This document shows, one piece after another, positions 9,044 through 17,349 of a DNA stretch of 64,000 bases (its first letter is position 1; every line of letters starts with the position of its first letter). Source of the stretch: Thiohalocapsa sp. (GTDB lineage Bacteria > Pseudomonadota > Gammaproteobacteria > Chromatiales > Chromatiaceae). The translations under genes and the position numbers were made by a program. The DNA lies in assembly GCA_021736785.1 (NCBI GenBank), contig JAIPFF010000001.1:62001-126000 (forward strand), given 5' to 3'. The notes under the pieces are model-generated. The model saw only the letters and a list, made by a program, of their open reading frames with translations, ran no database searches and was not told the origin of the DNA.

Positions 9044-9721
9044 TCACAGGAATTCCGCCACCCGCATGCCGCGGCCATTGTCCCGATGCGCGGCCTGCGC
9101 CAGAAACAGCTCGGCGGCGGCCAGGGCGTCGCTCAGCGCATTGTGGGCGCCGTAGCGGGGCAGGTTGTAGCGCTCGCCGAGGGCGTGCAGGCGCAGGTCG
9201 GAGGCCTTGAATGCGGTCTGGCGGCGCTCGAGGATACGCCGTGCGATGGCTTGGGTGTCGATGGTGCGCACCAGCAGGCCGGCGCCGAACAGTCGCTTGC
9301 AGGCGGCGCCGAGAAAGCCCAGCTCTACGCTGGCGTGATGAGCGATCATGATCCGTCCGCGCAATGCCTGCAGGAATTCCGGCAGCGCCAGGGACAGCTC
9401 CAGTCCGGTGGCCGCCAAGTCGTCGGTGATCTGATGGATCACGGCGGTATCTTCCGGAATGTCGCCCTCGACGCGGATCAGCCGATGGCAGGCACTGCTC
9501 AGGTCGATACGGGCGCCGTGCACCACGACCCAGCCGATGCTGAGGATCTGGTCCAGGCGCGGGTCCAGCCCGGTCGTTTCGAGGTCCACCGCGACATACT
9601 CCGTCTTGCGGTAGTCCCGCGACGGCGGCGGAAACGGCGCCGACAAATAGTCCCGCAGCGGTCCCGGTGGAGCGCGGCGCAGACGCCAGCGCCGGCGCCA
9701 TTCGAGGGCGAAGCACGCCAT
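9044..9721 (-). CDS. DnaQ-like 3'-5' exonuclease (DEDDh)
   Basis: A 225-residue protein of the DNA polymerase III epsilon/RNase T exonuclease superfamily. ExoI is VAVDLETTGLDP (two metal-binding acidic residues), a central GRIMIAHHASVE-type ExoII follows, and the terminal motif HNALSDALAAAELFLAQ supplies the catalytic His and Asp of the DEDDh class. It lacks the polymerase-binding C-terminus of DnaQ, so it is not the replicative subunit. It begins one base after the DUF294 gene stop (TGA-C-ATG), so the two are translationally coupled. This pair often accompanies acetate/sodium symporter genes in proteobacteria, as here; the joint role is unclear. Confidence 0.88.
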   Translation of the reverse strand: MACFALEWRRRWRLRRAPPGPLRDYLSAPFPPPSRDYRKTEYVAVDLETTGLDPRLDQILSIGWVVVHGARIDLSSACHRLIRVEGDIPEDTAVIHQITDDLAATGLELSLALPEFLQALRGRIMIAHHASVELGFLGAACKRLFGAGLLVRTIDTQAIARRILERRQTAFKASDLRLHALGERYNLPRYGAHNALSDALAAAELFLAQAAHRDNGRGMRVAEFL

Positions 9722-9722
9722 G

Positions 9723-11585
9723 TCAGACGAAACGGCCTGCTTGATAGCGTTGACCGAGGGATTCCTGCATGGTGTTGATCAGGGAGAACGCATCCTTCAG
9801 GTGTCCGCGCTCCAGCGGCGAGAGGTCGTCGGGTGACAGGAAGTTGTCCGCCTGCTCGCCGCGGCGAAGCTGTCGCGCCTGGTGTCGCATCCTGAGCGTG
9901 CCGATGAGCTCCGCGGCGTCGACCAGGTTAGCGGCGCCGTCCTTACTCAACGCGCCGGCCTCGGCCGCCGCCTTCAAGCGTTCCAGGGTATTGGTTTCCG
10001 CGAGTCCGGAGGACAACGCATAGACCCGCGCCAAGTCGACGATCGGCACGATGCCGCGATGTTTGATATCAAAGGTATGGTTGTGGTCGCCGCCGTGAAT
10101 CAGTACGAACTTGCGAAAAAAACCGAGCGGCGGGCGATGCTTCAGCGCGTTGGCCGCCATGTAGGCGACGAAAATTCGATCGGCCTTGGAGAGGTTCAGG
10201 ACGCGCTCCTGAAGCTCGCCGAACAGGCCCTCGGTATCACAGATCGGGCGCAGATCGAAGAACACGCTGGACAGCATCAGCGCCATTGGCTCGGGGCGCT
10301 TGATCCAGGTGTTGAAGTATTTGGTCCAGATATTCAGCGGTTTGCGCCACTTCGGGTTGCTCGCCATCACATCGCCGGGGCAGTAGATATATCCGCAGGC
10401 GTTGAGTCCGTCATTGACCATGCGCGCCAAGGCCGCGAAGTATGCGTCGTCTTCGGGCTTCATGTGATCGGCGATCAGCAGCGCATTGTCCTGGTCTGAG
10501 TGCGAAGACTGCTCCCGTCGGGCCTGTGATCCGCCGGCCATCCAGCAATAGGGCACCGGCGGCGGTCCGAGCGTCTCCTCGGCCAGTTGCAGCAGGCGCA
10601 GCGTAATCGCGTCGGTCACCGCGGAGACCGCCTGGCCGATCTGGTCGGCGGTGGCGCCGGAAGCGACCAACTGGATCTGCAGTTCCGGCAGCTTGCCGCT
10701 GATATCGGCCAGCGTCTCCGCCGAGCCGGCCTTGCTGACATCGCCGACCAGATAGATGGCGTTGGCGCTCTGCACGCGCACCAAATCGGAGGTGGAGACG
10801 ACACCGAGCACCCGAGAACCGTCGATGACGGGCAGGTGATGGACGTTCAGCCGCGTCATTCTGATCAAGGCTTCGAAACCCAGCGTATCCGCCTGCACGG
10901 TGTGAAGCTTCTCGGTCATGATCGCGCGCACCGGCTCCGTCGGCGACAGCCCTGCGGCCAAGCAGCGGTTGCGCAGGTCGCGGTCCGTAATCATGCCGGC
11001 GAGGCGGTCGGCGGCCATGATGATCAGCGAAGAGCAGCGCGCGTCGCTCATGATCTTCGCGGCGGCCTCGATGCTGGTGTCCGGGGTGGTGCTGACGAGC
11101 TCGCGCCCGAGTAGGTCACGTACCTGCACCGTCATCAGACCGGTGCCGTCGCCGCTTTCCTTGATGTTGGCGAGCGCCTTGCGCAGGCGTCCGGAAACCG
11201 ACTGCTCGAAGTGCTCCGCGAATTCGGCATGCTTGCTGCGCAACTGTGCGAGGGTCTCGCAGGGCAGCAGGTAAACGAGCGTGTCCTCCGACGTCTGGCC
11301 CGGCATCTGCATCTGCGGCTGGTCGGGATGACAGGGTGACGGGCACAGATCCCCCTCCGCCAGTTTGCCGACCAGATTGCCTTCGTCGTCGCGGACCTCG
11401 ACCGCGCCGCGGCGCAGGATGTACAGGCAGGGCGAGTCGTCATCCGTGGGCGGAAATGCTGAGCCGCGCCGCAGATAGCGCACCGAGAGGCGCTTGGGCA
11501 AGTGCTCCAACGTTTCTTCCGGCAGCCGATCGAAGGGCGCATGGCTAGCCAGGAAATCGCGTATCTCGATCAGCTCGACGTCCAT
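9723..11585 (-). CDS. cNMP-binding/CBS/DUF294 nucleotidyltransferase-like regulator
   Basis: A 620-residue cytoplasmic multidomain signalling protein. Order: a cNMP-binding domain (about 15-130, with PCLYILRRGAVEVRD), paired CBS domains (about 155-275, SSLIIMAADRLAGMITDRDLR and HHLPVIDGSRVLGVVSTSDLV), a DUF294 nucleotidyltransferase-like domain (GGSQARREQSSHSDQDNALL, about 350-375, with the GS and DxD-like pattern) and the DUF294 C-terminal helical domain to the end. The family is thought to sense adenylate-type ligands; the catalytic reaction is not established. Followed by the exonuclease gene and preceded by the symporter operon, from which a strong terminator separates it, so it probably has its own promoter in 11586-11706. 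Confidence 0.9.
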   Translation of the reverse strand: MDVELIEIRDFLASHAPFDRLPEETLEHLPKRLSVRYLRRGSAFPPTDDDSPCLYILRRGAVEVRDDEGNLVGKLAEGDLCPSPCHPDQPQMQMPGQTSEDTLVYLLPCETLAQLRSKHAEFAEHFEQSVSGRLRKALANIKESGDGTGLMTVQVRDLLGRELVSTTPDTSIEAAAKIMSDARCSSLIIMAADRLAGMITDRDLRNRCLAAGLSPTEPVRAIMTEKLHTVQADTLGFEALIRMTRLNVHHLPVIDGSRVLGVVSTSDLVRVQSANAIYLVGDVSKAGSAETLADISGKLPELQIQLVASGATADQIGQAVSAVTDAITLRLLQLAEETLGPPPVPYCWMAGGSQARREQSSHSDQDNALLIADHMKPEDDAYFAALARMVNDGLNACGYIYCPGDVMASNPKWRKPLNIWTKYFNTWIKRPEPMALMLSSVFFDLRPICDTEGLFGELQERVLNLSKADRIFVAYMAANALKHRPPLGFFRKFVLIHGGDHNHTFDIKHRGIVPIVDLARVYALSSGLAETNTLERLKAAAEAGALSKDGAANLVDAAELIGTLRMRHQARQLRRGEQADNFLSPDDLSPLERGHLKDAFSLINTMQESLGQRYQAGRFV

Positions 11586-11706
11586 TGGTTCCTCACTGGC
11601 GGCGGGGGTGCGCGGCGCGGCGCCGCATCTTATTGTGGAGGCTTACAATACCGGAAAGCGCGGGTTCTGGCAGCCGGTGCGCGCCCGGGCCGGAAACACC
11701 CGCGCG

Positions 11707-11732
11707 AAAAAAAGCCCCGCTTACGCGGGGCT
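11707..11732 (-). terminator. Intrinsic terminator after the sodium/solute symporter gene
   Basis: On the minus strand: stem AGCCCCGC / GCGGGGCT (8 bp) with a 4-base loop, followed by seven consecutive T. This is a textbook rho-independent terminator, 53 bases after the symporter stop. It separates the symporter operon from the DUF294 gene. Confidence 0.92.
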
Positions 11733-11748
11733 CTGGTTGGTTACGGAG

Positions 11749-11764
11749 CCCGATCCGGATCGGG
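11749..11764. repeat. 16-bp perfect palindrome
   Basis: CCCGATCCGGATCGGG is perfectly self-complementary and lies between the symporter stop and its terminator. A related GGATCCGTATCCGG follows immediately. It could add a second weak hairpin to the 3' end or be a protein site. Confidence 0.5.
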
Positions 11765-11784
11765 ATCCGTATCCGGGGCCGGGA

Positions 11785-13587
11785 TCAATGGTCCGCGACT
11801 GCGTCGGCGGAGCCGCGCGGGACGCGAACGTCTTCGACCAAGTGCTGGATATGCTCCGGCGGCGGCGCCGTGACTTTGGCGACGGCGAAGGCCACGATGA
11901 AGTTCACCAACGCACCGACGGCACCGAAGGCATTCGGCGAGATGCCGAAGAACCAATCCGGTCCCATGCCAAGCTCGGGCATCAGGAACGAGGTCCCGGG
12001 CACGAAGAAGATGCCCTTGTGCTGGAACACGTAGAGCAGCGTGACACTGATGCCGGACAGCATGCCTGCGATGGCCCCCGCGTTGTTCATCTTCTTCATG
12101 AAGATGCCCATCATCAGCGCGGGGAAGATCGACGAAGCCGCCAAACCGAACGCAATGGCCACGGTGCCTGCCGCGAAGCCCGGTGGGTTGAGCCCCAAGT
12201 AGCCCGCGACCAGGATTGCGCCCACCATCGAGATACGACCCGCGCGCAGCTCGGACTTCTCGGAGATGCCCTTCATGAACACGCCCTTCAGCAGGTCGTG
12301 CGAGATTGCCGATGAGATGGCCAGCAGCAGGCCCGCGGCGGTGGAAAGGGCAGCGGCGAGACCGCCGGCGACGACGAGCGCGATGACCCAGTTCGGCAGT
12401 CCGGCGATCTCCGGATTAGCCAGCACCATGATGTCGCGGTCGACCTTCACCATCTCGTTGCCTTTCCAGCCGAAGGTCTCCGCCTTTTCGGCGAACGCTT
12501 CGTTTGTGTCGTCGTAGTACTGGATGCGGCCGTCGTCGTTTTTGTCCTCGAACTGGAGCAGGCCCGTGGTCTCCCACTTCTTGAACCACTCGGGACGCTC
12601 TTCGTAGAGCAGGTTGCCCTCCGGCGAGCCGACCTCGCCGACCTGGATGGTGTCAATCAGGTTCAGGCGCGCCATGGCGCCGACTGCGGGCGCGGTGGTG
12701 TAGAGGATAGCGATGAAGACCAGCGCCCAGCCTGCGGAGTAGCGGGCGTCCGCCACCTTGGGAACGGTGAAGAAGCGGATGATGACGTGCGGCAGACCCG
12801 CGGTGCCGATCATCAGCGACAGCGTGTAGACGAACATGTTGAGAGAGCTGCCCATCACCGCGGTTGTATATTCCCTGAACCCGAGGTCCGTTACCACCTG
12901 GTCCAGCTTGCCGAGCAGCGTCACCGTGCCATCCCCGGGAGCGTAGTTGCCGCCGAGGCCGATCTGCGGCAGCGGAACGCCGGTGAGGGCCAGCGAGATG
13001 AAGATGGCAGGGATGGTGTAGGCGAAGATCAGAACCACGTACTGGGCGATCTGCGTATAGGTGATGCCTTTCATGCCGCCGAGCACGGCGTAGACGGCAA
13101 CGATGCCCATACCGATGTACAGACCCATCTCGTAGCTGGTCTCGAGGAAGCGCGAGAACGCCACGCCGATGCCCTTCATCTGACCGATGACGTAGGTGAT
13201 CGATGCCAGGATCAGGCAGATGACGGCGACGATGCGCGCCGTCTGCGAGTAATAGCGGTCGCCGATGAATTCCGGCACCGTGAACTTGCCGAACTTGCGC
13301 AGATACGGCGCGAGCAGCAGGGCCAGCAGCACATAGCCGCCGGTCCAGCCCATCAGGAACACGGACGCGCCGTAGCCCTCGAAGGCGATGAGCCCCGCCA
13401 TGGAGATGAACGATGCGGCGGACATCCAGTCCGCTGCGGTGGCCATGCCGTTGGCAACCGGATGCACACCCTTGCCGGCGACATAGAACTCGCCGGTTGT
13501 CGCCGCACGCGCCCAGATGGCGATGCCTATGTACAAAGCGAACGTCGTGCCGACGATCGCATAGGTCCAGATATCTAGATTTGACAT
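11785..13587 (-). CDS. Sodium/solute symporter, VC_2705-type large subunit
   Basis: A 600-residue inner-membrane transporter of the sodium:solute symporter superfamily, close to ActP-like proteins. About 13 hydrophobic segments are visible. Family motifs include EFYVAGKGVHPVANGMATAA, DWMSAASFISMAGLI, GYVLLALLLAPYLRKFGKFT and a helix AALSTAAGLLLAISSA. An unusual hydrophilic insert of about 70 residues (FEDKNDDGRIQYYDDTNEAF, EF-hand-like DxNxDG in form) sits around residue 330; this insert is typical of the VC_2705 subgroup. Acetate or another short carboxylate is a likely substrate. It follows the DUF4212 small-subunit gene by 12 bases and ends at a strong terminator. Confidence 0.92.
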   Translation of the reverse strand: MSNLDIWTYAIVGTTFALYIGIAIWARAATTGEFYVAGKGVHPVANGMATAADWMSAASFISMAGLIAFEGYGASVFLMGWTGGYVLLALLLAPYLRKFGKFTVPEFIGDRYYSQTARIVAVICLILASITYVIGQMKGIGVAFSRFLETSYEMGLYIGMGIVAVYAVLGGMKGITYTQIAQYVVLIFAYTIPAIFISLALTGVPLPQIGLGGNYAPGDGTVTLLGKLDQVVTDLGFREYTTAVMGSSLNMFVYTLSLMIGTAGLPHVIIRFFTVPKVADARYSAGWALVFIAILYTTAPAVGAMARLNLIDTIQVGEVGSPEGNLLYEERPEWFKKWETTGLLQFEDKNDDGRIQYYDDTNEAFAEKAETFGWKGNEMVKVDRDIMVLANPEIAGLPNWVIALVVAGGLAAALSTAAGLLLAISSAISHDLLKGVFMKGISEKSELRAGRISMVGAILVAGYLGLNPPGFAAGTVAIAFGLAASSIFPALMMGIFMKKMNNAGAIAGMLSGISVTLLYVFQHKGIFFVPGTSFLMPELGMGPDWFFGISPNAFGAVGALVNFIVAFAVAKVTAPPPEHIQHLVEDVRVPRGSADAVADH

Positions 13588-13599
13588 GGGCTTGGCTCC

Positions 13600-13857
13600 T
13601 TATTGCTCGTCGACGTCGAACTTCTTATCGAGCCGATTCATGCTCACGGCATAGACGAAGATCAACACCAGGAACACGTAGATCGAGCCCTGCTGGGCGA
13701 ACCAGAAGCCGAGCGGATAGCCGCCCAAGTGGAAGGCGTTCAGCGGTTCCACGAGGATGATTCCGAGGCCATATGAAACGACGAACCAGATGATCAACAA
13801 GACGGCGAGAAGTCGCAGGTTCGACTTCCAATAGGCAGCACGATTCTCGGGTGTCAT
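13600..13857 (-). CDS. DUF4212 small membrane subunit of the symporter
   Basis: An 85-residue protein with two membrane helices (about 15-35 and 50-72), starting MTPENRAAYWKSNLRLL after a GGGAGGGA ribosome site. It shows the DUF4212 signature YWKxNxRL, LGGYPLGFWFAQQGSI and MNRLDKKFDVDE. Members of this family are encoded directly before VC_2705-type symporters and are regarded as their small subunit, comparable to the YjcH-ActP pair. Only 12 bases separate it from the symporter, so they are one operon. Confidence 0.92.
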   Translation of the reverse strand: MTPENRAAYWKSNLRLLAVLLIIWFVVSYGLGIILVEPLNAFHLGGYPLGFWFAQQGSIYVFLVLIFVYAVSMNRLDKKFDVDEQ

Positions 13858-14244
13858 CGGTGATGTCCCTCCCTCTGAGACAAGAGTGATGCGGAAGACG
13901 GGGCAGGCCGTCGTTGCCTCAGCTGCGCGCGTCCGGCGGGCAGAGGCGGCTTGGCGAGAACCCCTCGGCTTTGTGGTTATCGACGTCCGTCCGGCAAGCA
14001 GGCTAGCGACCGGCGAACGGTGGCGCATTGTGTTGCGCTCGATAAGCCACTGTCAATGTTGGCGCAACGCGCGCGCCGCCGAGCAATGGCAGGATAAATT
14101 GTAAGTATTTGGAAAGCGTGGGGCAGGGCACACCCTGCGCTGTCCGTTCGCCGTCGCGGTTGCGGGCTGCGGTGCTTTTCCTTACTTTGACCGGATGACC
14201 TGCGCGGTCGGCCGCGAGGTGTCGGCTATTTGTTGGAAAACATT
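13858..14244. other. Divergent promoter region, symporter operon / thrC
   Basis: 387 bases with no gene between two divergent starts. On the minus strand a consensus-like TTGACA (14051-14056) is followed after 18 bases by CACAAT (14027-14032), a candidate sigma-70 promoter for the DUF4212-symporter operon with a leader of about 165 bases. For thrC an AT-rich patch (ATAAATTGTAAGTATTT, about 14093-14109) may hold the -10 region. Confidence 0.4.
14027..14056 (-). promoter_or_regulatory. Candidate sigma-70 promoter of the symporter operon
   Basis: Minus strand: TTGACA (6/6 match to -35), 18-base spacer, CACAAT (4/6 match to -10). It reads toward the DUF4212 gene. The spacer is within the accepted range, but no transcript evidence is available. 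Confidence 0.4.
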
Positions 14245-15630
14245 ATGAAATATGTAAGCACACGGGGCGGGGTCGACGCGGTCGGCTTTGCCGATGCGGT
14301 GATGATGGGGCTCGGGACCGACGGCGGCCTGTTGGTGCCGGAGACATTGCCGGAGCTTGATTCGAGCACGCTCCGCGAGTGGTCGCGGCTGCGCTTTCAG
14401 GATCTGGCCGTCGAGGTAATGGCCCCTTTCGTCGGCGACGAGATACCGCGATCCGACTTGATCGACTTGGTGGAGCGGTCTTACGCGACCTTCTCCGATC
14501 CGCAGGTCACGCCGCTGCGCGACGTCGCCGGGCGGCGCTATTTGGAGCTTTTCCACGGCCCGACCGCCGCGTTCAAGGATGTTGCGCTGCAGTTTCTCGG
14601 CAATGTCTTCGAGTACTTGCTCGCCCGCGACGGCGGCCAGCTGAACATTCTCGGCGCCACTTCCGGCGATACCGGCTCCGCGGCCATTTACGGCGTGCGC
14701 GGCAAGGCACGCATCAATATCTTCATCCTGCACCCGAAGGGCCGCGTCTCGCCCGTGCAGGAACGACAGATGACGACCGTGCTCGACGACAACGTCCACA
14801 ACATCGCGGTGCGCGGAACCTTCGACGATGCACAGCGCATCGTCAAGGCGCTGTTCAGCGATCTCGACTGCAAGCGGGCCTACCACCTCGGTGCGGTGAA
14901 TTCGATCAACTGGGTCCGCATCCTGGCCCAAACCGTGTATTACTTCTACGCTTGGGGCCGGCTCGGCGGCGGCGATACCGGGCGCCGGGTCGGTTTCTCG
15001 GTGCCGACCGGCAACTTCGGCGATGTCTTCGCCGGCTTTCTGGCGCGACGCATGGGACTGCCGGTGGATCGCCTGATCATCGCCACCAACCGCAACGACA
15101 TCCTGACTCGTTTCGTCGAAACCGGCGTCTACGAGAAAGGCGAGGTGTACCATACGCTGAGTCCGGCGATGGACATCCAAGTGGCGTCCAACTTCGAGCG
15201 CTATCTATATTACCTGCTCGACGAAGACACGCAGGCCGTGCGTGCCCTGCTGGCGCAGCTCGAGGCCGAGGGCCGCATGCGGGTCGACGCAGGGCGGCTC
15301 GCGCGGGTGCGCGAAGACTTCGACGCGCGCGCCGTCGACGACGCGGGAACGCTGGCGCAGATTCGCGAAACCTACGCCGCCGCAAACTACATTCTGTGCC
15401 CGCATACCGCGGTCGGTGCCGCGGCGGCCGCCGAGCATCCCGACGCGGTCGTGCTCGCCACCGCCCATCCGGCGAAGTTCAACGAAGCAGTGCACGAGGC
15501 GATCGGCCGGGAAGCGCCGCCGCCGCCTTCGCTGCACGGTCTGATGGATCTGCCGACGCGCTGCGTCGAGATCGATGCGAGCGCCGAGGCCGTGCGCTCG
15601 CACATGCACGAAACCCTAACCTCGGCCTGA
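14245..15630 (+). CDS. thrC: Threonine synthase
   Basis: A 461-residue PLP enzyme converting O-phosphohomoserine to threonine. The N-terminus MKYVSTRGGVDAVGFADAVMMG and the lysine-bearing segment FHGPTAAFKDVALQFLGN are diagnostic for the long (class I) ThrC type, and LGATSGDTGSAAIYG is the phosphate-binding loop. The ATG at 14245 is chosen with the GGAA before it. There is no thrA or thrB nearby. The citramalate synthase gene follows after 30 bases on the same strand, a neighbourhood that links threonine and isoleucine supply. Confidence 0.95.
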   Translation: MKYVSTRGGVDAVGFADAVMMGLGTDGGLLVPETLPELDSSTLREWSRLRFQDLAVEVMAPFVGDEIPRSDLIDLVERSYATFSDPQVTPLRDVAGRRYLELFHGPTAAFKDVALQFLGNVFEYLLARDGGQLNILGATSGDTGSAAIYGVRGKARINIFILHPKGRVSPVQERQMTTVLDDNVHNIAVRGTFDDAQRIVKALFSDLDCKRAYHLGAVNSINWVRILAQTVYYFYAWGRLGGGDTGRRVGFSVPTGNFGDVFAGFLARRMGLPVDRLIIATNRNDILTRFVETGVYEKGEVYHTLSPAMDIQVASNFERYLYYLLDEDTQAVRALLAQLEAEGRMRVDAGRLARVREDFDARAVDDAGTLAQIRETYAAANYILCPHTAVGAAAAAEHPDAVVLATAHPAKFNEAVHEAIGREAPPPPSLHGLMDLPTRCVEIDASAEAVRSHMHETLTSA

Positions 15631-15660
15631 GGCCGGCCTCTCACCGTTTCGAAGCCCGAT

Positions 15661-17316
15661 ATGACCAGTGATCAGCGCCCTTCCATCCTCCTTCTCGACA
15701 CCACGCTGCGCGACGGCGAGCAGACCCAGGGCGTTTCGTTCGCTCCGGAGGAGAAGGTCAATATCGCCAAGGCGCTGCTCGAGCTGGTCCGCGTCGACCG
15801 CATCGAGGTCGCCTCCGCCAGGGTTTCCCGCGGTGAGCAGGCGGCGCTGGAGCAGATCGTCGCTTGGGCGCGCAGCAAGGACTTGGACGGCCGCGTAGAG
15901 GTGCTCGGCTTCGTCGATCATGGCAAGAGCGTCGACTGGATCCGCGACGTCGGCGGGCGCGTGATCAATCTATTGGCGAAGGGCAGCGAAAAGCACTGCT
16001 CCACCCAACTGCGTAAGACGCTGGACGAGCACGCGGCGGACGTGCGCCGCAACGTCGAGATCGCCCGAGAGCGCGGGCTGCGCGTCAACGTCTATCTGGA
16101 GGACTGGTCCAACGGCTATGCCGACAAGCGCGACTATGTCTATGGTCTGATGGAGCGGCTGCAGGATGCCGGCATCGACCACTTCATGCTGCCCGACACG
16201 CTGGGCGTGATGACCCCCGAGAAGGTCTTCACCGCCATGATGGACATGATCCGGCGCTACCCCGAGTGCCGTTTCGATTTCCACCCACACAACGATTACG
16301 GGCTCGCGACCGCCAACGTCGTCGCCGCGGCCCAGGCCGGCGCCGCCGCCGTGCACTGCACCGTGAACTGCCTCGGCGAGCGTGCCGGCAACGCCTCCTT
16401 GGCGGAGGTCGCCGTCAATCTGCGCGATCAGCTCGGGCTGCAAATCGGCGTCGACGAGACCCACCTCGCCCATGTCAGCGAGCTGGTGCAGTATTTCTCC
16501 GGCAAGCGTGTCGCCGACAATGCGCCGATCATCGGCGAGGACGTCTTTACTCAGACCGCGGGCATCCACGCCGACGGCGACAAGAAGGGCAGCCTCTACG
16601 TCACTCGCTTATCGCCCGAGCGCTTCGCCCGCCGGCGGACGTATGCGCTCGGCAAGCTCAGCGGTAAGGCGTCGCTGGCGAAGAACCTGGAGCGGCTCGG
16701 TATCTCGCTGTCGGAAGAGAACCAGCGCAAGGTCCTGGCACGCATCATCGAGCTCGGGGACTCCAAAAAGAGCATCACGGCCGAGGACCTGCCCTTCATC
16801 ATCGCCGAAGTGCTCGAGAGCAGCGACTACAAGCATGCCGAGCTGCTCGCGTGCAACGTATCGAGCAGCTTCGGCCTGGAGTCCACGGCCAGCATCAAGA
16901 TTCTGCTGCGCGGAGAGCAGCTGACCGCCGCGGGCAGCGGCAACGGCGGCTTCGACGCCTTCAATAATGCGCTGTCGAAGATCGTTAAACGCCAGGGGCT
17001 GTCTCTGCCTCAGCTCACTGACTACGAGGTCCGCATCCCCAAGGGCGGGCGCACAGACGCGCTGACCGAGTGCACCATCACGTGGTCCGGCGAGCGCGGG
17101 GAGATCAAGACCCGCGGCGTCCATGCCAACCAGGTCTTCGCCGCCATCGGCGCGACGATGCGGATGCTGAACCTGGTGATCCACCGGGCCATGCAAAGCG
17201 CAGACGGGCGCGACGGCGATGCGAGCGGCAACGGAAGGCGGCAGCCGGCGACGGAGACCGAGGCGGACGACCCCTTGACACAGGCCCCGGGTGCGGTCCT
17301 GCGGCACGTCATGTAA
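15661..17316 (+). CDS. cimA: (R)-citramalate synthase, Leptospira type
   Basis: A 551-residue Claisen-type condensing enzyme expected to make citramalate from pyruvate and acetyl-CoA, the entry to threonine-independent isoleucine synthesis. TIM barrel: LLDTTLRDGEQTQGVSF, VEVLGFVDH, VYLEDWSNGYADKRDYV, metal ligands in FHPHNDYGLATAN, GERAGNASLAEV. Linker GEDVFTQTAGIHADGDKKG and a C-terminal LeuA-type regulatory domain (DYEVRIPKGGRTDALTE) follow. As I remember the Leptospira CimA sequence, these segments resemble it more than LeuA; in particular ASARVSRGE, YLEDWSNG and the C-terminal motif. It could still be an isopropylmalate synthase paralogue. The C-terminal 35 residues are polar and low-complexity. 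Regulation by isoleucine would be expected through the C-terminal domain. Confidence 0.82.
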   Translation: MTSDQRPSILLLDTTLRDGEQTQGVSFAPEEKVNIAKALLELVRVDRIEVASARVSRGEQAALEQIVAWARSKDLDGRVEVLGFVDHGKSVDWIRDVGGRVINLLAKGSEKHCSTQLRKTLDEHAADVRRNVEIARERGLRVNVYLEDWSNGYADKRDYVYGLMERLQDAGIDHFMLPDTLGVMTPEKVFTAMMDMIRRYPECRFDFHPHNDYGLATANVVAAAQAGAAAVHCTVNCLGERAGNASLAEVAVNLRDQLGLQIGVDETHLAHVSELVQYFSGKRVADNAPIIGEDVFTQTAGIHADGDKKGSLYVTRLSPERFARRRTYALGKLSGKASLAKNLERLGISLSEENQRKVLARIIELGDSKKSITAEDLPFIIAEVLESSDYKHAELLACNVSSSFGLESTASIKILLRGEQLTAAGSGNGGFDAFNNALSKIVKRQGLSLPQLTDYEVRIPKGGRTDALTECTITWSGERGEIKTRGVHANQVFAAIGATMRMLNLVIHRAMQSADGRDGDASGNGRRQPATETEADDPLTQAPGAVLRHVM

Positions 17317-17349
17317 TCCGGCGGCAGGCCGATGAGCATTGCGGCGACG

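Noticed and set aside
9044-9721. The exonuclease as the DNA polymerase III epsilon subunit
   Set aside because: It lacks the C-terminal polymerase-binding tail and is coupled to the DUF294 gene rather than to rnhA.
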